Source: Sphingobacteriales bacterium 50-39 (lineage in GTDB: Bacteria > Bacteroidota > Bacteroidia > Chitinophagales > Chitinophagaceae). Taken from it: a DNA stretch of 64,000 nucleotides. A program made the position numbers and the translations under genes. Within the stretch, counting starts at the first letter, position 1; the number at the start of each line of letters is the position of its first letter. The notes beneath the pieces were generated by a model. It had not been told where the DNA came from and did no database searches. It saw only the letters and a program-made list of their open reading frames with translations. Positions 50,909 through 59,407 of this stretch are shown piece after piece. The stretch lies in contig MKTZ01000015.1 in NCBI GenBank assembly GCA_001898505.1, positions 62,001 to 126,000 on the forward strand, written 5' to 3'.

Positions 50909-51869
50909 ACAATTCCTCCGGATTTATGGTGGGCACTTTTTTTATCAATCCTTCCAATCCCCTGTCGCCCTCGAATAACAGCGGGAACCACCGGCTGTCC
51001 AGCACCTTGTCCTGCTCCATGGCGGGGAAGCTGTGCAATGCTTCCATCCGGTGATAATTGGCCGTGTTGCCTCGCGTACCATCTGCCATGGCATTTAGCA
51101 CAATGGCTCTTCTGGGCCTGTCAGAATGATTGGCATAAGATCCATGCATGGTCAGCGGATGATGGAAGCTGGCATATCCTCTTGGTAATTCATTGGCGAC
51201 TTTTTCCTCGAAATCCGCCCTTTGTTCTGCATTTAAAATTTCCGTCACCGCATCCATATCTCCCGTCAGACCCGTAATGGGTAGCAGTCCCCATTTATGA
51301 CTGCGCGGCACGAAATATAAACATCCGTTTTCCTTATTGGCATCATCCAATCCTATCCAGCAAGTCAGATGATGCATCGGCTTTGTAAAGGTCCAGTATG
51401 AAAAGTCCTGGTGCCATGCCACGACACCACCATGCCTGGCGGGTTTGCAGAACAGCTGGTCGTGGAAGAGCCGGAAGGATTGACCCAATAACTGATAAGC
51501 CGCCATCCGATAGGCAGGCGACCAGATGAGGTCATGGAATCCGGGAGTAACCCTCCATCCGCCGATGGCGTGAAAAAGCACCTTGCTGGGGTCTTCCGAC
51601 TCGTTGCTCTCATAATGGTAAAATAGTTTTCTTCCCTCCGCGTCAACGGATTGCAATTTCACCAGCTCCTCATTCAGTCTCTCTACCTGTTCCTCCGTCA
51701 GTATTTTTATCCCCCCGACAAACCCATCCCTTTTGAATGCTTCGACCTGCTCGCTGGTAAGCATATACTGCTCCCATTCCTCTGCGCTTCTTGGCTGCTC
51801 GAACATACCGCCGATCGGGCCGCTGTAATTGGCAAGATCAAAAGACAGTTCCATCCCTGACGTATTCAT
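50898..51869 (-). CDS. PhyH family Fe(II)/2-oxoglutarate oxygenase, copy 2
   Basis: A 323-residue PhyH-family oxygenase that is only distantly similar to the copy at 44816. The metal ligands are His and Asp in VVAWHQDFSYW (about 148-158) and the distal His in HHPLTMHGSYANHSDRPRRA, which also holds the 2-oxoglutarate Arg. It has no signal peptide. It is first in a two-gene unit with the GH38-like hydrolase, behind a good promoter. A cytoplasmic oxygenase paired with an exported hydrolase suggests that the released product is imported and then oxidised. Confidence 0.85.
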   Translation of the reverse strand: MNTSGMELSFDLANYSGPIGGMFEQPRSAEEWEQYMLTSEQVEAFKRDGFVGGIKILTEEQVERLNEELVKLQSVDAEGRKLFYHYESNESEDPSKVLFHAIGGWRVTPGFHDLIWSPAYRMAAYQLLGQSFRLFHDQLFCKPARHGGVVAWHQDFSYWTFTKPMHHLTCWIGLDDANKENGCLYFVPRSHKWGLLPITGLTGDMDAVTEILNAEQRADFEEKVANELPRGYASFHHPLTMHGSYANHSDRPRRAIVLNAMADGTRGNTANYHRMEALHSFPAMEQDKVLDSRWFPLLFEGDRGLEGLIKKVPTINPEELYEK

Positions 51870-51903
51870 ATATGCTGGTTTAAATAAAGAATTTCATTAT
51901 GTT

Positions 51904-51934
51904 CAAACATACTAACATTTTTAAAACAAACCAA
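51904..51934 (-). promoter_or_regulatory. Promoter of the PhyH-2/GH38-like operon
   Basis: Minus strand: TTG at 51934-51932, a 20-base AT-rich spacer, TATGTTTG at 51911-51904 (full -7 match). The predicted leader is about 28 bases. Confidence 0.65.
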
Positions 51935-51964
51935 CCATTTTTTTAATGTGTTTTAAACAAATAT

Positions 51965-51989
51965 GGCCCCGGCTGGAAATGCCGGGGCC
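51965..51989. terminator. Hairpin terminator after SusD
   Basis: Perfect 9-bp stem GGCCCCGGC / GCCGGGGCC with a 7-base loop, about 60 bases after the susD stop. On the minus strand it is followed by ATATTTGTTT, only moderately T-rich, so it may be a terminator or an RNA-stabilising hairpin. Confidence 0.6.
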
Positions 51990-52050
51990 TCCACATAACC
52001 TGTAATTCTAAGCAGCCCTCGCTACTTAACACGTATATACCTCACCATAC

Positions 52051-53928
52051 CTACTGGAAGGGATCGAAGCTCCCGCCATTCCAGCCATTGTTCTGCTGGA
52101 ACTTGGGATTGCGCTGCAATATGGTATAGGGGATACCGTAGATATAACAATTGTCGGAAATGTTCAAAGGGCCCGCATCCGCGGTGATCTTCGTATAGTC
52201 GAACTTGTTCCAGGCAGTATTGATATCCTCCATGGGTGTTACGGCCGGTGCAGATACGGAAGCTTTCTTGACTACTGCCAATCCATGCCTTTGTCCCATG
52301 GCTCTTAGCTTGCCGAATAATTTCCATCTCCGGATATCATCCCACCTTTTGCCTTCAAAAGCAAATTCTACAAATCTTTCATTCTGATAGGCAGTCCGGA
52401 TATCGGCCTGGGTCAGGGCCGTAATACCGTAATTGCCGCCAATGCCCGGTGCGATGCCAGCCCGCTGGCGGATCTGATACAGTACCTTCAATGCATCTGC
52501 GGTGTTGCCCAACTCGTTGGCCGCCTCACCCATATTCATCAACACTTCCGCATACCGGATCTCGGGCCAGTCGGTACCTGAGTGTTCGACGCTTTGCGCA
52601 GACTGGTCCACGCCTTTAAGCCGGAAGAAGAAAAGGTTCTCTTCGCCCCAGCCTTCCCATGAAGAGGTGACGGTATTCCGGGTACCGGACATTCCTCCCG
52701 CACCAGTCACCGTTCCATTGTCCAGGTAGGTCCAGAAATATTCCTTCTTGCTCACCATCTGAGGTGAGAATTGTACCGGGGCGCCATTGTAAATGATGGT
52801 GGCATAGAACCTGTCATCCCTGTGCATGAACAACGTATCATATGCCATCGTCGTAGGGTCCCAGGCTGAGCCATCGGACATGGGAAAGGCATTCAACAAT
52901 TCCAGTGAAGCGCAATCCACTCCCCAGTCGTCGGCGGTATATCGGAGAGGAATGATCCCGGGAACGGGGTAATCGCTGCCAGGCGTAGAAAATCGCCGAA
53001 CCATGATCACTTCTTTGTTCAAGCGGTCTGACCATATATTCTTGAATGGCGCATACAACCCCTTCCCCTGTCCATCCACAAAAGTTTTGGCTGCCAGACA
53101 GGCGTCATAGGCCTTTTGCCAGGTGGCAATGCCATTCAATCCATTGAAAAGCGGGCTCGCAAAGAACAGGAGCACTCTTCCCTTGAACGCCATGGCGGCG
53201 CCCTTGTCTATCCTGCCCACATCAGCGCCCGACCACGAATTCGGCAACAGGGCGATGGCGCTGTCCAGGTCGCTCAGTATCTGTGTCACACATTCGGAAG
53301 TCTTATTCCTTGGTAGCTGCAGACTGGTCAGATCCGTAACGGGCTGGGGTTTCAGGATCAGCGGCACACCGCCAATGTCCTTCACCAGCTTGTTATAAGC
53401 CCATGCCCTGAAGAATAACGCCTGTCCTTTGATGAGGTCCTTATCCGCCTGGTCGAAGCTGGCCCCGTCGACATTGGCAAGGATCTGGTTGATCGTACGG
53501 ATGTCCTGGAAGGTACCCACGGCCCAGTTATTGACAACGCCCAATGCCGCGTTGTCGTAATTCTCCAAAAAGTCGTAGGTAGCCGTACCTAATAAGAACT
53601 TATCAGTGCCACGCATGGTAGGGATAGCCTCGTCCGTACCGTTGCCATTCCCATAATTCACCAGGTTGGTGTTGGACACCCAGCCGCCCCACCACCAGTT
53701 ATTGATCACGGGGCTGCAGCCGCCGGCATTACCCGTACCATAGGGCATACAGGGCATTTCATTATAATATACTCCGTTGAGATAGGAGGTGGCCGCCGCC
53801 GGGCTGCTCCACAGATCGCTGGAGGTAAGAGCGGTCAGCGGTGATTTATCCAATACTTTCGTGCAATTCGAGAATAGGATGCTTGTGACTGCTGCCAGGC
53901 TCCATGTTAATATATGTTTGGTTTTCAT
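52051..53928 (-). CDS. SusD/RagB family outer-membrane glycan-binding lipoprotein
   Basis: A 625-residue surface lipoprotein that caps the SusC channel and binds glycan. The lipoprotein signal ends SILFSNCTKVLD with the lipidated Cys at about 22. The SusD TPR core is seen in DKDLIKGQALFFRAWAYNKL (about 160-179) and ADALKVLYQIRQRAG, with YIYGIPYTILQRNPKFQQN at the C-terminus, the usual SusD ending. It starts 17 bases after susC. An insertion rich in Gly, Asn and Trp near 70-95 may form part of the ligand surface. Confidence 0.95.
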   Translation of the reverse strand: MKTKHILTWSLAAVTSILFSNCTKVLDKSPLTALTSSDLWSSPAAATSYLNGVYYNEMPCMPYGTGNAGGCSPVINNWWWGGWVSNTNLVNYGNGNGTDEAIPTMRGTDKFLLGTATYDFLENYDNAALGVVNNWAVGTFQDIRTINQILANVDGASFDQADKDLIKGQALFFRAWAYNKLVKDIGGVPLILKPQPVTDLTSLQLPRNKTSECVTQILSDLDSAIALLPNSWSGADVGRIDKGAAMAFKGRVLLFFASPLFNGLNGIATWQKAYDACLAAKTFVDGQGKGLYAPFKNIWSDRLNKEVIMVRRFSTPGSDYPVPGIIPLRYTADDWGVDCASLELLNAFPMSDGSAWDPTTMAYDTLFMHRDDRFYATIIYNGAPVQFSPQMVSKKEYFWTYLDNGTVTGAGGMSGTRNTVTSSWEGWGEENLFFFRLKGVDQSAQSVEHSGTDWPEIRYAEVLMNMGEAANELGNTADALKVLYQIRQRAGIAPGIGGNYGITALTQADIRTAYQNERFVEFAFEGKRWDDIRRWKLFGKLRAMGQRHGLAVVKKASVSAPAVTPMEDINTAWNKFDYTKITADAGPLNISDNCYIYGIPYTILQRNPKFQQNNGWNGGSFDPFQ

Positions 53929-53945
53929 TGCTGTTGATTGAGAAT

Positions 53946-56900
53946 TTAAAAACGGAGGTTTACGCCAGTGGTGATGGTGGTCACATTGGGATAGCTGGCA
54001 TTGGAATATGTTTCGGGATCATAATATTTGAACTTCCTCAGGATGAAGAGGTTCGTCCCGCCTGCAAACACGGAGATGGATTTGAAGCCTGTCCGATTCA
54101 AAATGTTCTGCGGGATCTCGTAATACAAATTCAGGTTCTTCAGCCGCAGGAAATTTCCGCTGTAAATAGAAAAGGTGGAAGGCACCACATATCCATTGGC
54201 CCTGGCATCCCCGCTGGGGAATATCTTCGGCATCCTTGCATTGGGGTTATTGACCGTCCATGAATCATTGTAATATGCAGGTACAATAATACCATTGGAA
54301 TAATTCCTGCCCCAGGGATCGTTGTACAGGATCGTATAGCCGGCCAGCGCGCTGAACAGGGCGCTCAACGTAAATCCTTTATAGGAAATATTGAAATTAA
54401 GCCCCATAGAAATAGGCGCGGATGTGGGTGAGCCGTACTTGGCTATCTCCACCCTGTCATACTCATCGATGACGCCATCCGGCTTGCCATTCGGCCCCGA
54501 CACATCTGCAAAGTCCATCATGCCAAGTTCCGGTTTAGCTCCGAAAATGGTATAGTTTGCCGGCAAAGCATTCAAAGCCTGCTGATCCCTGATAATACCT
54601 TTAGCCTTGTAGCCGATGAGGTAGTTCAGCGGCTTGCCGTTGGGATTCTCGGCTGGCAATGAATTGGCGCCATAGTCCTTCCTCACCACATTGGTAGTGG
54701 CCAGGCTGAAATTCAGTTTCGCATTGAAAGTGATATCATGACCGATCTTTCCATTAGAATAGCCCAGATCAAATTCCAATCCTTTAGCATCCACGATCCC
54801 ATAGTTCACCGCGGGGAAGGAAGTACCAAACTCGATGGGCAGGGCCAATATCCGGGTGCCCAGGATATTATAAGAATGCTTTTTCCAGAATTCCGCAGTG
54901 AAGTTCCAATTCCCGAGGAATGTCAGGTCCAAACCTATATTGGAGGAAGTGGCGCTCTCCCAGGTCAGGCTGGGGTTGGATAATCCCCCGTAGTTCAATA
55001 TGGGAGCAGGCGATCCCCCAACATAGAAGCTCGAGTCGGATAAGTTATAGAGCTCCTGCCACAGCCATCCGCCTATAGCGTCATTACCCGTGGTGCCATA
55101 AGAGAACCGTAGTTTCAGCTGATTGATAAAGCTCAACGTATTTGACTTCTGGAAGAAATTTTCTTTCGACAGTACCCATCCGGCGGACACGGAGGGGAAC
55201 AGGCCCCACCGGTGGCCAGGTGCAAATTTGATAGAACCGTCTTCACGTGCAGAGGCTGAGATCAGATATTTTCCCGCATAGTCGTAATTGACCCTTCCGA
55301 TGTAAGACAGTCTTCCATCCTGCATCTCATATCCTGTCGCCTTGGTATTGGCAGGGTCCTGGCTGGCAAAGGCAAACTGGTCGATGGTGGAAATAGGGAA
55401 ATTATATTTATAGATAGAAGAATATTTCCCGGAGCTCTCATATTGTTCATACACGCCCATAACATTGATATGATGCTGACCGAAAGTTCTGTCATAGGTG
55501 ATTCCGCCATTCAACTGATAGGAGGACACGGTGATATTATCATTTCCTATCAGCGGTTGTGCGGGGAAGCCGGTCAGCTGGCTGCCAATGACTGAATCCG
55601 TAAGCACCTGTCCGATACCGCTCCTGGGGTCCTTGGCAAAATTGTATAACAGCGGCTTGGGAGCAAACGCCTTTTTAAGCACATTGTCATTGTTGTGGCT
55701 ATAGTTGAACCGGACGGAGAGTCCCTTGATAAAGGGTATCTTATACTCAGCCGTGATAAGTGCGTCCAGCTTCTGATCATTTACTTTATTGTAGCCGCCC
55801 TCCTTCATGGATACCACCGCATTTCCTCCGGCCCATCCCGGGTACACAGGCTTGCCATCGATATAGGGAGGAATAAACCCATTACCCAGGTAATACAGCT
55901 TCTCATAAAACCCTGAAAGGTCCGCGTCACTGGCCAGATAGGAATAGAACCGGTTGCTGGCGTTATTGCTGGTATGGAGATTCAATCCCAGGGTCAGGTC
56001 CTTCGTTAGGGAAGCCTGAACATTGGCCCGGAGATTGTATCGCTGAAATTTCAGGTGTGGCAGAAACCCGGTCTGATCAAAGAACGAGCCCCCCATGAAG
56101 TAGGTTACATTGTCGCCTCCACCAGATACATTCAATGTATGCTTTTCGCTGAAGGGATGCTGATAGGCCGCATCGAAATACATCTTGCCATCTGGGTTAT
56201 TGGTATGTACCCAGTTCCTGTCGAAATCATTGATCTGGTTGGTGCTGTGCAGCTGGTTGTATAGATCCATACCTTGATCCACGCTCATGTATTTCATCTG
56301 CACCTCCGGCTTGCTGTATACGCCGAACACGGAGCTAAGCTGGACGCTGGGCTTTCCCTTCTGACCGGTCTTGGTGGTTACCAGCACAACGCCATTGGAC
56401 GAACGTGAACCATATATGGCTGCTGATGCCGCATCCTTGAGAATGGAAAAATTGGCAATTTCCGTAGGATCCAGCGCGTCAAAGGCGGATGAATCCCGAA
56501 CCACCCCATCGATGACAAACAAGGGACTTCCCCCATTCCAGGAAGAAGATGCCCTGATCCTTACAATGGAGGTCCCACCGGGCAGGCCGGAAGGAGTTTG
56601 AACAAAAGTTCCCGATGCCCGTCCCGCCAGCATATTGGACAGGCTGGAAGCAGGGATGTTAGCCATCTCAGCGGCATTCACCGTAGTCACCGCCGCGGTC
56701 ATGCTGGCCTTCTTTTGCGTTCCATAGCCAATAATGACTAAATCATCCAGCGAGCTCACTTTTGTCTTCAAGGCCAATGCCAGCTCTGTCCGGCCATTCA
56801 GCCTGACAGTGGACGTCTCCACATTGGTGCTGCTCAATACCAGCGTCGCGTCATTGCCCACATTTTTCAATGTAAACTCTCCATTGGCATCCGTGGAGAC

Positions 56901-57404
56901 GGCGTTATTTGTTCCTTTGACCATGACGGTGACACCGGCCACGGGTTCGCCTTTTTCATTGGTCACGCGACCATGTACATTGATGGGGGGCGGCGGAGGT
57001 GCCAATTCAGTGACAGCCGATGTAAGCACAGGCGGCGTGATCGGTTTCGCTTTGACTACGATGGCTCCCCCCTCGATGGAATAATTGAATGGCTCATTGC
57101 GCAGACAAAGCCCAAGGACCTCATTGACAGGCATGTTGCGTACGTTCAATGTAACCTTTCCAACCTTTTCCAGCAGCGTCTCCTCGACCAGTACATTGAG
57201 CCCCGTTTGTTTCCTTATCTCCCGGAACACGTGTTTCATGGGAGCATCTTTTACCGAAATACTTACGGTTTGCCCGGCTGTTCGGGCCGAGACCTGCAGA
57301 CAGGCAGCAAGCATTAGAATAGCAGTAATTTTCATAACCCTGACCATTTTGCGGGTTATCCCACCCCCAGAGCTATGGGGACGGAAAATAGCAGTTAATT
57401 GCAT
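53946..57404 (-). CDS. SusC/RagA TonB-linked outer-membrane transporter with STN domain
   Basis: A 1152-residue TonB-dependent glycan channel. The chosen start at 57404 (MQLTAIFRPHSSGGG) is followed by signal peptide MKITAILMLAACLQVSA. The STN (signalling) domain lies at about 45-100 (SISVKDAPMKHVFREI...NVLVEETLL), a carboxypeptidase-D-like repeat at about 140-215 (VHGRVTNEKGEPVAGVTV), the plug near 225-330 (IIGYGTQKKASMTAAV, GGSPLFVIDGVVRD), and then the 22-strand barrel to the final VTTITTGVNLRF. The STN domain and the adjacent FecR/sigma genes indicate trans-envelope signalling when ligand is bound. Confidence 0.95.
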   Translation of the reverse strand: MQLTAIFRPHSSGGGITRKMVRVMKITAILMLAACLQVSARTAGQTVSISVKDAPMKHVFREIRKQTGLNVLVEETLLEKVGKVTLNVRNMPVNEVLGLCLRNEPFNYSIEGGAIVVKAKPITPPVLTSAVTELAPPPPPINVHGRVTNEKGEPVAGVTVMVKGTNNAVSTDANGEFTLKNVGNDATLVLSSTNVETSTVRLNGRTELALALKTKVSSLDDLVIIGYGTQKKASMTAAVTTVNAAEMANIPASSLSNMLAGRASGTFVQTPSGLPGGTSIVRIRASSSWNGGSPLFVIDGVVRDSSAFDALDPTEIANFSILKDAASAAIYGSRSSNGVVLVTTKTGQKGKPSVQLSSVFGVYSKPEVQMKYMSVDQGMDLYNQLHSTNQINDFDRNWVHTNNPDGKMYFDAAYQHPFSEKHTLNVSGGGDNVTYFMGGSFFDQTGFLPHLKFQRYNLRANVQASLTKDLTLGLNLHTSNNASNRFYSYLASDADLSGFYEKLYYLGNGFIPPYIDGKPVYPGWAGGNAVVSMKEGGYNKVNDQKLDALITAEYKIPFIKGLSVRFNYSHNNDNVLKKAFAPKPLLYNFAKDPRSGIGQVLTDSVIGSQLTGFPAQPLIGNDNITVSSYQLNGGITYDRTFGQHHINVMGVYEQYESSGKYSSIYKYNFPISTIDQFAFASQDPANTKATGYEMQDGRLSYIGRVNYDYAGKYLISASAREDGSIKFAPGHRWGLFPSVSAGWVLSKENFFQKSNTLSFINQLKLRFSYGTTGNDAIGGWLWQELYNLSDSSFYVGGSPAPILNYGGLSNPSLTWESATSSNIGLDLTFLGNWNFTAEFWKKHSYNILGTRILALPIEFGTSFPAVNYGIVDAKGLEFDLGYSNGKIGHDITFNAKLNFSLATTNVVRKDYGANSLPAENPNGKPLNYLIGYKAKGIIRDQQALNALPANYTIFGAKPELGMMDFADVSGPNGKPDGVIDEYDRVEIAKYGSPTSAPISMGLNFNISYKGFTLSALFSALAGYTILYNDPWGRNYSNGIIVPAYYNDSWTVNNPNARMPKIFPSGDARANGYVVPSTFSIYSGNFLRLKNLNLYYEIPQNILNRTGFKSISVFAGGTNLFILRKFKYYDPETYSNASYPNVTTITTGVNLRF

Positions 57405-57469
57405 AGCTTTGCAATAATTTGGTGATTGAATAAATGATTCCGACAAGCCTTGTTTATTGATCCCAATTC

Positions 57470-57498
57470 AGCCAGAGATGTTCGCTGCATTTCTGGCT
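57470..57498. other. Hairpin between FecR and SusC genes
   Basis: Inverted repeat AGCCAGA/TCTGGCT with a 15-base loop, 11 bases after the fecR stop. The T run that would make it a terminator is on the plus strand, where there is no gene to terminate. On the minus strand it may attenuate or stabilise the fecR-susC transcript. Confidence 0.4.
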
Positions 57499-57508
57499 TT
57501 TTAGTATC

Positions 57509-58705
57509 CTACATGGATGTTACATACAGCTTCTTCCCTTCGATCCTGAATTTGATATCACTGGCCTTCAACATCTGGAGCACACCCGCCAGCGTACTGT
57601 TCCGGCTGATGATGCCAAAGAATTTTCTCTCTTTTACTTCGCCCTCGTATACGACCTCTACATCATACCATCTCGCCAGCCGACGAAGAATGGTCCGGAT
57701 GTCCGCGCTTTCGAACTGGAAATTGCCCTCCTTCCAGGAAACGACCTCCTCTACATCTACATCCTTTGGCTGGGACAATTGTCCGTCGTTGTCCAAATGC
57801 GCCTGCTCTCCGGGCTTTAAGATGGCATGCGCTGATCCCCCAGTCAGCTTCACCGCTCCCTCGACCAGCGTGGTATTGATATTGTCTTCATCGCTATAAG
57901 CGTTGATATCGAACTCCGTACCCAGCGCCTGTACATCCAAGCCGCGAGCTGTGGCAATAAAGGTCTTTGAGGGGTCCTTTGCTACCTGTACATACACCTC
58001 ACCGGTGATCTTAATTCGTCGTTCCTTGCCTGGAAAGGCTACGGGGAAATTGATCGAAGACGCAGAGTTCAGCCACACTCTCGAACCGTCGGCAAGGGTA
58101 AAAGTATAGGTTTCACCCTTGCCCGTTGCTATCGTATTGTACATTACCGCACCCGTATCTTTCTTGCCTGTCTGATAGGCAACCTGGCCATTTTTATTCA
58201 CCACTGCTGTGTTCCCCTGCTGGGCCAGCTTTCCCATCCCTGCGCTGTCGAGCACGATCCTGCTGCCGTCTGCCAGGACCAGGCTGGCCTTATAGCTTCC
58301 GGGTTTGACATCCGCCGCATGCAGTTGGGCAATGGGCGTGTTCACCGCATGGGTGGGCCGGTGGTTCCACAGCTGGAAGCCACGCAAGATGAGCAAAAGC
58401 ACAGCCGCCGCCGCTGTCACCCGCAGCCAGCCTGGGATCCTCCGTACCTGCGTTCCTTTCCGGACATCCACAAGGGCAAGGGAAGGAGGCTCGTGCAGTA
58501 TATGCCGCAGCATTTCCTCCGTGCGCTCAGCAGAAATGACCGTGCCTCCCCCCTCATATTTTTCCCATGCATCGGCAAATAGCTGCATGACTTGCTCCCT
58601 GTAGTTTTCCATAGTTATAAGATGGGCCAGTTCCGCCTTCTCTTCCGGGCTGGCTGTCTTGGCATAATATTTCTCAAATAGGTATGTTAACCGGGCGTCA
58701 TTCAT
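57509..58705 (-). CDS. FecR family anti-sigma factor
   Basis: A 398-residue inner-membrane anti-sigma factor from the ATG at 58705 (MNDARLTYLFEKYYAKTASP); an upstream ATG at 58756 is unlikely. The cytoplasmic N-terminal sigma-binding region is at about 1-80, the single span VTAAAAVLLLILRGF near 95-110. The periplasmic FecR domain carries GKGETYTFTLADGSRVWLNS and GEVYVQVAKDPSKTFIATA (about 190-260), and a DUF4974 C-terminal domain (WKEGNFQFESADIRTILR) forms the contact with the SusC STN domain. It lies between the ECF sigma and susC. Confidence 0.93.
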   Translation of the reverse strand: MNDARLTYLFEKYYAKTASPEEKAELAHLITMENYREQVMQLFADAWEKYEGGGTVISAERTEEMLRHILHEPPSLALVDVRKGTQVRRIPGWLRVTAAAAVLLLILRGFQLWNHRPTHAVNTPIAQLHAADVKPGSYKASLVLADGSRIVLDSAGMGKLAQQGNTAVVNKNGQVAYQTGKKDTGAVMYNTIATGKGETYTFTLADGSRVWLNSASSINFPVAFPGKERRIKITGEVYVQVAKDPSKTFIATARGLDVQALGTEFDINAYSDEDNINTTLVEGAVKLTGGSAHAILKPGEQAHLDNDGQLSQPKDVDVEEVVSWKEGNFQFESADIRTILRRLARWYDVEVVYEGEVKERKFFGIISRNSTLAGVLQMLKASDIKFRIEGKKLYVTSM

Positions 58706-58776
58706 AAAAAATCCGGGATTGTATAACGTTCCCTGTAAGAGAGACGACCGGATCAAAAAAAGGGGGGAATGGATGG

Positions 58777-59397
58777 CTAAAAAATTTTTAGCAGAGTTGT
58801 TGCCACCAATGCAAACTCCGCCGGATGGCTCCGGATAAAGGCACCAATGGAATGGATCGCCAGCCTGATATGTGTTTTGACAGACTCCTGCGAAATGTCC
58901 AGCCGGGCTGCAATTTCCTTGTATTTTAACCGTTCGTTGCGGCTCAGCTGGAACACTTCCTTCCGACGAGGCGGCAGGCTTTCGATGGCCTGCTCGATAA
59001 GGGAGTGCATGATCAGTTCCTCTTCATTGTCGATGACCAACTGTTCCGGCACGTTCTCCTTTTCCCATCCCCGCCGAAGCGCTTTTTCCCGCAATTGTTT
59101 CTTCATCACATCAAACGCCTTGTTACGGCTGACCACCAGCAAAAAATGCTTGAAATTATTGATCTCCGTCATCGTCTCCCGGATCGTCCAGATCTTCATA
59201 AATACATCCTGGACGATCTCTTCGGTGGACTCGCGGGATTCCGTTATCCGGAAGATATAGCCGGCCAGCAGCTGATGCCAATGCCTAAAGAGCTGGCAAA
59301 AGGCGGACTCATCGCCCTCCGCGACCCTCGCAAGTAATGCTCTTTCATCATATGGGCCTTCGATATTCAAATCAGATCTTAGGTTCTTATTGGACAT
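58777..59397 (-). CDS. ECF sigma-70 factor (FecI-like)
   Basis: A 206-residue extracytoplasmic-function sigma factor from the ATG at 59397 (MSNKNLRSDLNIEGPYDE). Region 2 is DESAFCQLFRHWHQLLAGYI with ESTEEIVQDVFMKIW, and region 4 is LPPRRKEVFQLSRNERLKYK followed by EIAARLDISQESVKTHI. The hydrophobic C-terminal tail (ALVATTLLKIF) is common in Bacteroidota FecI-type factors. It follows the GH2 gene by 10 bases and precedes fecR by 71. It should activate susCD and its own operon on a signal from FecR. Confidence 0.92.
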   Translation of the reverse strand: MSNKNLRSDLNIEGPYDERALLARVAEGDESAFCQLFRHWHQLLAGYIFRITESRESTEEIVQDVFMKIWTIRETMTEINNFKHFLLVVSRNKAFDVMKKQLREKALRRGWEKENVPEQLVIDNEEELIMHSLIEQAIESLPPRRKEVFQLSRNERLKYKEIAARLDISQESVKTHIRLAIHSIGAFIRSHPAEFALVATTLLKIF

Positions 59398-59407
59398 GCA
59401 CAACATT

